From Desulfopila aestuarii DSM 18488 (GTDB lineage Bacteria > Desulfobacterota > Desulfobulbia > Desulfobulbales > Desulfocapsaceae), in NCBI RefSeq assembly GCF_900143695.1, contig NZ_FRFE01000002.1, positions 62,001 to 126,000 on the forward strand: a DNA stretch of 64,000 bases, written 5' to 3'. Positions 45,662 to 53,250 of this stretch are shown here, piece after piece. The notes beneath the pieces were generated by a model. It was not told the origin of the DNA, did no database searches, and saw nothing but the letters and a program-made list of their open reading frames with translations. The first letter of the stretch is position 1, and every line of letters begins with the position of its first letter. Made by a program: the position numbers and the translations under genes.

Positions 45662-47002
45662 ATGATGGGGAAAAAGGTTCTTTCTGTATTGCGTGTCTCG
45701 CTAGCAGGGTCTCTGTTGTTAACCATGCCTGACATCTGCATCAGTGAAACGGTTGATACGACAACACAGGAAAAAGAGAAACTCCTTGAAAGTATCGAGA
45801 TGCAACGCCGAGAATTGGAGAAGCAAAAACAGGCAATGCTGGAGCAAACACAGCAATTCCATCAGTATCAACAACAAATGGCAAAACAGTTGGCAGACCA
45901 GCAGCAACGAATAGATGAACTCACTGCCTTGGTCAGCCCTCAAAGAAAAAGAGACGGTTCTGCGACAGACAGCCCTGAGAAACAATCGCCCCAAAAAACT
46001 GCAGCAACACCAACTAAAGAGCAATTGGCTAACAGCTCACAAGGTATTCAACCAGTGGGTAAACCACCGGAAGAATCTGAGGCAAAGCGTCCGCTCGATG
46101 TTTCGTCCATATTTGATCAACCAGGTGTGTTGACTCCTAAAGGTTCTCTCAACCTGGAGCCATCTTTTATGTACTCCTATTCTTCAAGCGATCAACTATC
46201 TCTTGTCGGATATACAATAATTCCTGCTATAACTATTGGTTTGATTGATGTACGCAGAATATCCCGCGATACATTTGTTGCCGGCATAACTGCTCGCTAC
46301 GGTTTGACAAATCGCTTGGAAATCGAGGGGAGGATACCTTATGTGTATAGATATGAGGAGGCATCGACAAGCCCCTTTGCTACAGACAGCAACGTTGCCC
46401 ATTCCTCAACAGATGGATATGGTCTCGGTGACATCGATATGGCGGTTCGTTATCAGTTGAATCGGCAGGAGGTGGGTGGCCCGTCATTTATCGCCAGCCT
46501 CCGAGTTAAAAGTGATACCGGCACAAGCCCGTTTGATGTCGAATATGATCCGGAAACACTTTTATATACTGAATCACCGACTGGGTCGGGGTTCTGGGGG
46601 ATTCAGCCGGGAATCACGTTTATTTATCCATCTGATCCTGCCGTCTTTTTTGGAAGTCTCAGCTATACATGGAATGTTGAAAGAGATATTGGTGTGGTTG
46701 ACGGTGTATACTTCGGAGATTTCGATCCAGGTGATTTCTATGGATTCAGCTTTGGTATGGGGTTGGCACTCAACGAAAAAGCGTCGTTCAGTCTCGGATA
46801 TGATCATACAATCGTAATGAAAAACAAGATTGATGGTAATACAATTGATGACGAGGTGGATGTCCAGCTCGGTATTCTTATGATAGGCTACTCCTATCTC
46901 GTTCGCGATGATTTGAGTGTCGTTGTTTCGCTGGGGCTTGGAATTACAGAGGCCGCTCCCGATGCACAAATCACCATCAAGGTACCGTGTAATATATTTT
47001 AA
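45662..47002 (+). CDS. fapF: Outer-membrane beta-barrel with N-terminal coiled coil (FapF-like)
   Basis: A 446-residue exported protein. Signal peptide (residues about 1-28, MMGKKVLSVLRVSLAGSLLL), a Gln/Glu/Lys-rich coiled coil (about 36-90), a low-complexity linker (90-145), then a beta-barrel of alternating strands from about 155 (SLNLEPSFMYSYSS) to the C-terminal phenylalanine (KVPCNIF). This plan matches FapF, the trimeric outer-membrane pore that secretes functional amyloid in Pseudomonas. The neighbours (C39 peptidase, repeat protein, small exported proteins) agree. It is transcribed toward the other fap-like genes rather than with them. A general outer-membrane transporter is the alternative. 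Confidence 0.7.
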   Translation: MMGKKVLSVLRVSLAGSLLLTMPDICISETVDTTTQEKEKLLESIEMQRRELEKQKQAMLEQTQQFHQYQQQMAKQLADQQQRIDELTALVSPQRKRDGSATDSPEKQSPQKTAATPTKEQLANSSQGIQPVGKPPEESEAKRPLDVSSIFDQPGVLTPKGSLNLEPSFMYSYSSSDQLSLVGYTIIPAITIGLIDVRRISRDTFVAGITARYGLTNRLEIEGRIPYVYRYEEASTSPFATDSNVAHSSTDGYGLGDIDMAVRYQLNRQEVGGPSFIASLRVKSDTGTSPFDVEYDPETLLYTESPTGSGFWGIQPGITFIYPSDPAVFFGSLSYTWNVERDIGVVDGVYFGDFDPGDFYGFSFGMGLALNEKASFSLGYDHTIVMKNKIDGNTIDDEVDVQLGILMIGYSYLVRDDLSVVVSLGLGITEAAPDAQITIKVPCNIF

Positions 47003-47258
47003 CGACCTGGAAGGGAGAAATGGGATTAAATGGGAAATTGACCCTTGAGGCAGAGAACCCATTTGTGAACCGCATAACTCAGATCTATAATCGATTCTCA
47101 GGTGCTCCATTTAGTTCAAGCAGGCTTCCGAACAAAGTGACCAAAAGGAGAACTTCTGGTAGGGAAATTTTGAGAGTGATGAACCACAGAAGGAAATAGC
47201 CATTGGCGACTGTAAACAAATGGCCTTGGTTTCTTCTGTCACTTGGCATGGGGTCGCA

Positions 47259-47738
47259 TCATCTTCTGGCGGCCATATTGAGTTGTTGAATTGCATTGAT
47301 CGTATTCAACTGCCGTGTCAGAGATAAACTGTTTACAGATGCGTTTATCACGGTGATTTTGTCGATAATACGCTGATCAAGACTGTTTTGAATGACAGTT
47401 GTCAGTTGAGATTGAATTTTTTCGGCACTTATGGGAAGCGATGAAGAGGTGCCTGTCTGCCTTGCGAGCATTCCTGCAATTGATGAAGTATTGATGCTTG
47501 TCGCTACCTTAAGGATGCCATCGATCAAAACTGCCTGTTCTATGCCAAAGGATATTTCGAGACCATCACCGGAAGTAAAACCTCCCCGCATTACATCAAG
47601 CTCCGCATCCGTTGCGATTTCTGCTTGAAGATTCAGAACCAATTCTGCCTGGCCCACAAAAGGATACATTGTGAATAGGGCGATTTGAAAGATAACCAGC
47701 CAACTCCAGAGTGCTTTATTCTTCCTATTGGCATGCAT
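47259..47738 (-). CDS. Small exported protein with double-glycine motif (Fap locus)
   Basis: A 159-residue protein with an N-terminal hydrophobic segment (residues 10-30). Residues 45-53 read AELDVMRGG, close to the double-glycine leader consensus (E-L-x-x-I-x-G-G) cut by C39 peptidases, followed by FTSGDGLEISFGIEQAV. The C-terminal half is helical and carries TTVIQNS near residue 113, a motif also present in the 128-residue protein of this locus. Last gene of the minus-strand group, 14 bases after the C39 peptidase. Its position would fit an accessory or minor fibre subunit. Start ATG 47738 (47750 possible). Confidence 0.6.
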   Translation of the reverse strand: MHANRKNKALWSWLVIFQIALFTMYPFVGQAELVLNLQAEIATDAELDVMRGGFTSGDGLEISFGIEQAVLIDGILKVATSINTSSIAGMLARQTGTSSSLPISAEKIQSQLTTVIQNSLDQRIIDKITVINASVNSLSLTRQLNTINAIQQLNMAARR

Positions 47739-47752
47739 GCGTATCCCCATCC

Positions 47753-48448
47753 TTAAAACTCATTTTTCCCTCGTAGCGTGAGAGCAATATTAGAATCTCT
47801 TTGTTGTCGCAAAACAAATTGCATGGGTGGCCCTGGATTTACCGCCCATTCATGTCTGAGATTGAAGTATTGTTTTGCCACATCCGATTTATTGCGAATT
47901 ATAAATAATAAACCACCCCACATTGATTCAAATTTTTCTCGATCAACTCGATGTATGCCGCTGGAAGGATCCCCCAATAAAACTTCGGTTGAGGTGACAC
48001 CTTTGATAACGACAAAATGTGAATAATTTTTTTGTGTTATAAGGACAATTGCCGGGATCCCTACTTCCTGCAGTTTGTCCAGGGGCGCTTTGAAACCGTC
48101 GGCTTTATATCCTCGACGATTCAGATAGTTTTTCATGTCAAGTAATGAAAAACCTTCTTTTCGTATTTTATCTTTGTTCCCGATTTCATACATTGAGGTG
48201 AAGATTTCATCTTCACTGACAGGGTCGTCATAATGGAATGTCAGTAGTGTCGCAACAGCGGCCGACCCGCAACTAAAGTCATACTGCTGCCTGAGAATAG
48301 TCTTGTAGCGTGCTTCTTTTTGGCTGGTTGCTTTAATTGCTATGCTTACTCCTGATGCACCGGGAATCATAACGGTTCCGGCATGAGCTATCACAACCGA
48401 AATGAATAACACCAGCACTGTTAGAGGGATAACTGATTTTGTTGTCAT
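47753..48448 (-). CDS. fapD: Periplasmic C39-family cysteine peptidase (FapD-like)
   Basis: A 231-residue exported protein: signal peptide (residues about 1-23, VLVLFISVVIAHAG), then a C39 peptidase domain with catalytic Cys60 in RQQYDFSCGSAAVA, His144 in NYSHFVVIKG and Asp160 in LLGDPSSG. C39 domains cut after double glycines and usually sit on ABC exporters; a free periplasmic copy is the FapD type of the functional-amyloid system. It starts six bases after the 128-residue protein gene, and both flanking small proteins carry double-glycine motifs, making them candidate substrates. Confidence 0.8.
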   Translation of the reverse strand: MTTKSVIPLTVLVLFISVVIAHAGTVMIPGASGVSIAIKATSQKEARYKTILRQQYDFSCGSAAVATLLTFHYDDPVSEDEIFTSMYEIGNKDKIRKEGFSLLDMKNYLNRRGYKADGFKAPLDKLQEVGIPAIVLITQKNYSHFVVIKGVTSTEVLLGDPSSGIHRVDREKFESMWGGLLFIIRNKSDVAKQYFNLRHEWAVNPGPPMQFVLRQQRDSNIALTLRGKNEF

Positions 48449-48454
48449 AAGGTA

Positions 48455-48841
48455 TTAATCGAGTCGAACATTGAGAATGAGTGCACTGTTAATAATTACC
48501 TGGTTCCCGGAATTCTGGATTACTGTTGATATTCCGTTTGCATTGGCAAAGGCACCACTAGTTAGGACATTTATCCCTGTCGTGGTGGACTGGAGAACAT
48601 TGTTCTCCAACTCAGAATTCAAATTCATTCTGTTTATAAGCATATTGATATTGTCAATATCAATGTTCTGGCCGCCACTGAGTGCACTGAGATCCTCACC
48701 TGAAACAGGCTTGCCAAAAAAATCAGCTATGACATTTTCCGGTGGTAATGCAGAGGTTTCCCAAGCCCACACGGAACTATCTACAAGGCTGGTCAAAAAT
48801 AAAAACAGACAGCAAAACGTTCTCGTTTTTGATATACGCAT
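48455..48841 (-). CDS. Small exported protein with double-glycine motif (Fap locus)
   Basis: A 128-residue protein with a signal sequence (residues about 7-27, ending VWA). Residues 49-57 read EDLSALSGG, a double-glycine-like leader motif, followed by QNIDIDNINMLINRMN. The C-terminal part has GAFANANGISTVIQNSG (96-112), which resembles the C-terminal motif of the repeat protein encoded upstream. It ends in a hydrophobic strand (INSALILNVRLD). It could be a fibre nucleator or minor subunit (FapB/FapA-like position). GAAGG precedes the ATG. Confidence 0.62.
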   Translation of the reverse strand: MRISKTRTFCCLFLFLTSLVDSSVWAWETSALPPENVIADFFGKPVSGEDLSALSGGQNIDIDNINMLINRMNLNSELENNVLQSTTTGINVLTSGAFANANGISTVIQNSGNQVIINSALILNVRLD

Positions 48842-48908
48842 GCCTTCACCATGTGATGATGATTTTCCGTTTTAAGCTATTTGATAGCGATTTATCTACT
48901 ATAACTGT

Positions 48909-48951
48909 CACGATTCCTGAGAGTCTTGACGCTTGATTCCCAGGAATCGTG
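48909..48951 (-). terminator. Intercistronic hairpin downstream of the repeat-protein gene
   Basis: An 11-base-pair perfect stem (CACGATTCCTG with CAGGAATCGTG) around a 21-base loop, 46 bases after the stop of the repeat protein and before the next gene of the group. No T run follows, so it may act as an mRNA-stabilising end or a leaky terminator that keeps fibre protein in excess. Confidence 0.5.
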
Positions 48952-48997
48952 TTTACAGATGGTCAGCAGACAGTCTTAGAAGGACTACGCTAATACA

Positions 48998-50080
48998 TTA
49001 TGGCGTTTGCGCCGGATAGACATTCGCCTGAACATTAACCGACTGCTGGGTTAAGGCATGATAACCGGTATTCATCGATACGTTGGTGATGCCGGCGGCA
49101 TTGCTGAATGATCCGTTATCGACAGTGTTTGCCCCTGTATACAGAGTTGCTTTCTTGCCGACATCGAAAGCAGCCCCCGTTACTGTTCCGTCCAGCTCGC
49201 TAATTGCAACTGCCACACCTATATCACCGACTGTTAAGGAGAGACTGTTGTCAGTATTTTGAGAGTCAGTAATAGTGGTATCATTACTCATATCATTACC
49301 ATTGAATGAGTCAGCAACGTTGGTGCTGTTGTCAGTACTCATATCGTTACCATTAAATGAGTCCGCTACGTTCGTACTGTTATCGGTATTGCCTGAGTCT
49401 GTAGCAGTCATACTGGTATCCGTGTTGCCAAAATCAGATGCGGTAATGCTGTTGTCAGTATTACCGGAATCGGCGATGCTGGTATTTATACTGTTATCAG
49501 TATTGCCAGAATCAGTCGCGGTAGCGGTCATAGTGGTGTCGGTATTACCAAAATCAGACGCGGTCACACTGTTGTCCGTATTACCAGAATCGGTAGCGGT
49601 AGCGGTCATGGTGGTGTCGGTATTACCAAAATCAGACGCGGTCACACTGTTGTCCGCCTTGTAGGAATCATTGATGCTTGCGTCGGTATTTCCCGAATCG
49701 GTTGCTGTCATTGTAGTTGCTGTATCGGTATTACCGAAATCGGTTGCTGTCATGGTGGTAGCTGTGTCAGTATTACCGAAGTCAGACGCTGCCACACTGT
49801 TATCCGTATTGCCAGAATCGGTCGCAGTAGCGGTCATGGTGGTGTCAGTATTGCCTGAATCGGTAAGGTTTGTGCTCAAATCATTACCTGCGGCAACGTT
49901 AGAACCTTCCGTGGCCCCGATACTGCCATTGTCTGTGATCGGGTTAACCTGTGCAGTTTGAGAATCTGTCACCTCCGTAGCTGTATTGGTGGGATTTGCC
50001 AGGACTAATGATGCCGAACTCAGAGCGAAGGCAACGACCATGGCTTGAACAACTCTTTTTGAGTACACACATTTTTTCAT
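48998..50080 (-). CDS. GNTD-repeat secreted protein, candidate amyloid fibre subunit (FapC-like)
   Basis: A 360-residue exported protein: signal peptide (residues 1-28, ending VLA), a short head, a low-complexity repeat region (74-279) built on D(S/F)GNTD followed by NS, TT or TA and Thr/Ala stretches (12 copies of GNTD), and a C-terminal domain (280-360) with GSFSNAAGITNVSMNTG (323-339) and LTQQSVNVQANV. Cysteine is absent from the mature part. Composition and neighbours (C39 peptidase, FapF-like pore) suggest the main fibre. GGGAGGAG precedes ATG 50080; the frame is open to 50269 but the extension looks non-coding. Assigned by context; the repeats differ from Pseudomonas FapC. Confidence 0.68.
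   Translation of the reverse strand: MKKCVYSKRVVQAMVVAFALSSASLVLANPTNTATEVTDSQTAQVNPITDNGSIGATEGSNVAAGNDLSTNLTDSGNTDTTMTATATDSGNTDNSVAASDFGNTDTATTMTATDFGNTDTATTMTATDSGNTDASINDSYKADNSVTASDFGNTDTTMTATATDSGNTDNSVTASDFGNTDTTMTATATDSGNTDNSINTSIADSGNTDNSITASDFGNTDTSMTATDSGNTDNSTNVADSFNGNDMSTDNSTNVADSFNGNDMSNDTTITDSQNTDNSLSLTVGDIGVAVAISELDGTVTGAAFDVGKKATLYTGANTVDNGSFSNAAGITNVSMNTGYHALTQQSVNVQANVYPAQTP
49244..49861 (-). repeat. Tandem coding repeats of the GNTD protein
   Basis: About 620 bases of degenerate tandem repeats with a period of roughly 12-14 codons, encoding alternating SGNTDNS and FGNTDT units. Two adjacent copies of a NSTNVADSFNGNDMS unit lie near the 3' end. DNA copies are similar but not identical, consistent with expansion followed by drift. 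Confidence 0.85.
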
Positions 50081-50857
50081 GATTTCTCCTCCCAGGTTTT
50101 TGTTTTTTTCAGACTTCCAAAGGCACAATGCCATCGGCGGACGCTTTAACAATGCAATTTCAGGTCCTTTTAAGCATTTTTTCGCAAAACACTTGTACCA
50201 TTTGAATGTTAGGCGACATTCCCAGCATGTCGTACTAGTTGAGGTTTTCGGCATACCGGAATGCCCCATTCAGAAGTCAGGAAAAACCAACAACAAACGA
50301 AACATATCATTTTATTTCAGTATCTTATTAATCTTCTTATGCTAGTTTAGAAAATTGTCTGAAAGAAAATTTCACCTGGATTGCTAGCGAGTATTCACAC
50401 CTAAGGGCTTCTTTTCTTTTTTGATATTAAGCCAAACACCAATGCAGGTAGATATTCGATAGGGGCTTGTTTATTCAGGGTTCAGTAAATCCAGGATGCA
50501 TGTGCTGACGTGTCGATTAAAATGTAAGTAGATTATATCTTCGATACCGAATGTGTGTTTCAAACCTTCATTGTGTTATCAAGCAATACTGGAACGTCAA
50601 ATGGTATGATTGTGAAAGTAATACTTGTATTTGTTTGGTTATGTAACAAATTCCGTGTATTCGGAATGAGTAGAAATATTCCAAGTGTTCCTTCTCCTGA
50701 AAATTATTCTGGTGGCTTTGATAGTATTATAGCTTAACATATAGCATGTAGAAGGCATGACAATCTCTCCAATTCGTTGATTTAGGACAACTATACTGGC
50801 AAACAACAGGTAACCCTTGATAGATCTGACTCATGCGTAAAAAGGGTAAATACGGTC
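50081..50857. other. Divergent AT-rich region upstream of the fap-like group
   Basis: About 780 bases between the repeat-protein gene and the MBL-fold gene. It must hold promoters for both directions, but I find no clear sigma-70 or sigma-54 consensus. Short frames here show no family resemblance. Confidence 0.45.
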
Positions 50858-51961
50858 ATGACCAGAAGAAAATACATTCAAAAAATGGTTCAAGCCTTCC
50901 AGGCCGCCATGGCATGGAATCTCCTTGCCGGCTGCAGTCTGCCACGAGCTGGCAACCTGACGGTCACGGAGAAGGACCTGCATTACCGCCCGCTGAATGG
51001 CAGACGGATGGTTGATCTGGTACAAGCCAGAATTCATCATGGACCAAACCGCTTTCTCAGCCCATTCAGCAATCTCGACCGCCGTAACTCGCTGCGAGTG
51101 CTTCGCTGGAAACTCTTCTCCACCAATACGCATCGACAACATTATGATTCAGAGCAGGTGCAACCGGTAAACATCGACTGGCAGTCGATCCGCACAGGCA
51201 ATGATCTCTCTGTTACCCTCATCAAACACGCTGGTATCCTTATCAAGGATCAGGACACCTATCTGCTTATCGATCCGGTTTTTCGAAAAATATTCTGGTT
51301 TATTGAGGACTTCACTCCACTCAATGGTAACCTGAAGGATATGCCGAAAATTGATCACGTATTGCTGACCCATGGTCATTATGATCACATCGATGTCGAT
51401 TCTCTGACCCAGCTCGACCCCACAACCCACGCCATATTGCCTCTGGGTTACAATGATATCTTTGACGGTCTCGGCATGCGCAACAGGCATCACCTCGACT
51501 GGTTTGAGAGTTACCACTCCAACGGCCAGGAGATTATTTTTGTGCCCTGCAACCATTGGACTATGCGTAACCCCTTCATTGGACCAAATACAGGACTTTG
51601 GGGATCCTATATCATTCGTACAAAATCAGGAGCAACCATCTACATCGCTGGAGATACCGGCTATTTTGATGGTTTTACCGAACTTGGTGAGATGTACGAT
51701 ATAGACCTGGCGATATTCAATCTCGGTGCCTACGAACCTCGATGGTTCATGGCTCCAAGTCATATGAATCCAGAGGAGACATACAGGGCATTTCAAGAAT
51801 TAGGTGCCCGCAATCTCATGTTAGCTCACTGGGGCACGTTCCGACTGGGCGATGAGCCCGTCCATTTTCCACCCATTGATATGCAGCGTGTCCTGGCTGA
51901 AAACATGGTGGAAGAGCAATTCATACACATCAATCACGGCCAGACCGTTATCTACGGTTAA
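50858..51961 (+). CDS. MBL-fold metallo-hydrolase, probable lipoprotein
   Basis: A 367-residue metallo-beta-lactamase-fold protein with the metal motif LLTHGHYDHIDV near residue 170, IYIAGDTGYF near 268 and MLAHWGTF near 325, close to the NAPE-phospholipase D/UlaG-like branch. The N-terminus has an RRK motif (MTRRKYIQKM) and NLLAGCS, which could be a Tat-type lipoprotein signal with Cys26 lipidated. Substrate unknown; relatives cleave phospholipid head-group or lactone bonds. No clear operon partner. Confidence 0.85.
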   Translation: MTRRKYIQKMVQAFQAAMAWNLLAGCSLPRAGNLTVTEKDLHYRPLNGRRMVDLVQARIHHGPNRFLSPFSNLDRRNSLRVLRWKLFSTNTHRQHYDSEQVQPVNIDWQSIRTGNDLSVTLIKHAGILIKDQDTYLLIDPVFRKIFWFIEDFTPLNGNLKDMPKIDHVLLTHGHYDHIDVDSLTQLDPTTHAILPLGYNDIFDGLGMRNRHHLDWFESYHSNGQEIIFVPCNHWTMRNPFIGPNTGLWGSYIIRTKSGATIYIAGDTGYFDGFTELGEMYDIDLAIFNLGAYEPRWFMAPSHMNPEETYRAFQELGARNLMLAHWGTFRLGDEPVHFPPIDMQRVLAENMVEEQFIHINHGQTVIYG

Positions 51962-52116
51962 CAACAAGGAAACATCGGGCCATGGCAGTCACATCGCTCC
52001 TGTTGCCCTGAAACAACTTGCAGAAAAGCATCATTGTTCATAAGCTTAGATAAATTCCTCATTACACAAGCATCAGCCTGCAAACACCTCTTCAATCTTA
52101 CGCCCAAGGTGAATAT

Positions 52117-52704
52117 ATGGCCGAAAAAAAAATCACCTTATACAGCCTCACCACTTGTACGTTTTGTCAAGCGGTCAAGAAAATGCTGGATGATCTTGAC
52201 GTCACATTCGAATGTATCCAGGCTGATGAGCTTCCTGACAAAGAAAAAAAAGAAGTTATACAAGAACTCAGGAAAGTTAATCCACAATGTTCGTTTCCTA
52301 CCGTTGTTATTGATGATGCAGTTATCGTTGGCTATAAAATTCAGGAAATAAAAGAAACCATTGGTATCCGTACCGAAGTCGACGATCTTTACGACCTGCT
52401 CAAAAAAGTGAATGAGCCGAAAGGTTATTTTTTGAATGGCAATAAAGAAAAAACCTTTGAGCTTTTGCGAAGCCTCCTCACCAACAAGAAACGTTACGGG
52501 TATATGGCCTGCCCTTGTCGACTCGCATCTGGAGTTCGGGCAAATGATCGTGATATCATTTGCCCGTGTACCTATCGTGAACCTGATATTGCTGAATATG
52601 GTAGTTGCTTTTGTTCTCTTTACGTATCCGCAGACTGGTACACTGCCAAGATTGAGCGTAAGGAAGTTCCCGAACGAAGGCCCCCTGAACTCTACGAAGC
52701 CTGA
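52117..52704 (+). CDS. Glutaredoxin fused to ferredoxin-thioredoxin reductase catalytic domain
   Basis: A 195-residue two-domain redox protein. Residues 1-80 form a glutaredoxin/thioredoxin fold with active site TTCTFC (Cys14, Cys17) and cis-proline SFPTVV. Residues about 105-185 form the FTR beta (catalytic) domain with Cys132, Cys134, Cys149, Cys151, Cys164 and Cys166 (ACPCRLA, ICPCTYRE, GSCFCSLY), which hold the 4Fe-4S cluster and its adjacent redox disulfide. The fusion would pass electrons from ferredoxin straight to the glutaredoxin dithiol. Confidence 0.92.
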   Translation: MAEKKITLYSLTTCTFCQAVKKMLDDLDVTFECIQADELPDKEKKEVIQELRKVNPQCSFPTVVIDDAVIVGYKIQEIKETIGIRTEVDDLYDLLKKVNEPKGYFLNGNKEKTFELLRSLLTNKKRYGYMACPCRLASGVRANDRDIICPCTYREPDIAEYGSCFCSLYVSADWYTAKIERKEVPERRPPELYEA

Positions 52705-52933
52705 ATCTTCATCTGCGTCTGCTGCCTGGCAGTTATATATCAATAAGCTCCAGTCACAGACAACTTTCTAACATCTTTTTGAAGCCTCCACCTTGCGCTT
52801 TCCTGACAACTATCTATCGTATTAGGGGCAATCTTCACATGAGGTATATAGCTGCATGTGCTTGCATGAGAGTGGAGAAGAGCCTCTTACCCAACAGCTC
52901 TTTTTTAATTCATCCTTCAACATGGAGAAAATC

Positions 52934-53113
52934 ATGAAAGGTGAAATTATTTCGAAAGAATTCCAAAAAATGGTGTGGGTTCAGGACAAAGATGGAAAAG
53001 AGTATGCATGCTACATTGACGACCTGAAACAGATAAAAAAGAAGGAAGATCTTACCGAGGACGAAAAAGCAAAATGCCTGGATCTCAGTGAGGTTCTTGG
53101 CGATAGCTGGTAG
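52934..53113 (+). CDS. Small hypothetical protein
   Basis: A 59-residue charged soluble protein (MKGEIISKEFQKMVWVQDKD, then KEYACYIDDLKQIKKKEDLT). I do not recognise a family. Start ATG 52934 has TGGAGA six bases upstream; the frame is open to 52856. It lies between the redox fusion and a terminator, so it is probably a separate small gene. Confidence 0.55.
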   Translation: MKGEIISKEFQKMVWVQDKDGKEYACYIDDLKQIKKKEDLTEDEKAKCLDLSEVLGDSW

Positions 53114-53198
53114 TTTCCAATCCATCGCTTGTGACATTCCAAAAATGTGATCGAAAGAATCGTCACATAAAAATATCTGACGTTACATCCACAACTCG

Positions 53199-53241
53199 TA
53201 ACCCTCGTTATTCCAAAACCATAACGAGGGTTATGCCTTTT
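53199..53241 (+). terminator. Intrinsic terminator
   Basis: A perfect 13-base-pair stem (53199-53211 with 53221-53233), 9-base loop, then TGCCTTTTTC. It ends the small-gene transcript and separates it from the convergent nine-gene operon. Confidence 0.85.
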
Positions 53242-53250
53242 TCACACCTA

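Noticed and set aside
49275-49961. Open frames antisense to the GNTD repeats (Val/Ser/Leu-rich repeated products)
   Set aside because: They exist only because the repeat codons lack stops on the opposite strand; there is no ribosome site and no family resemblance.
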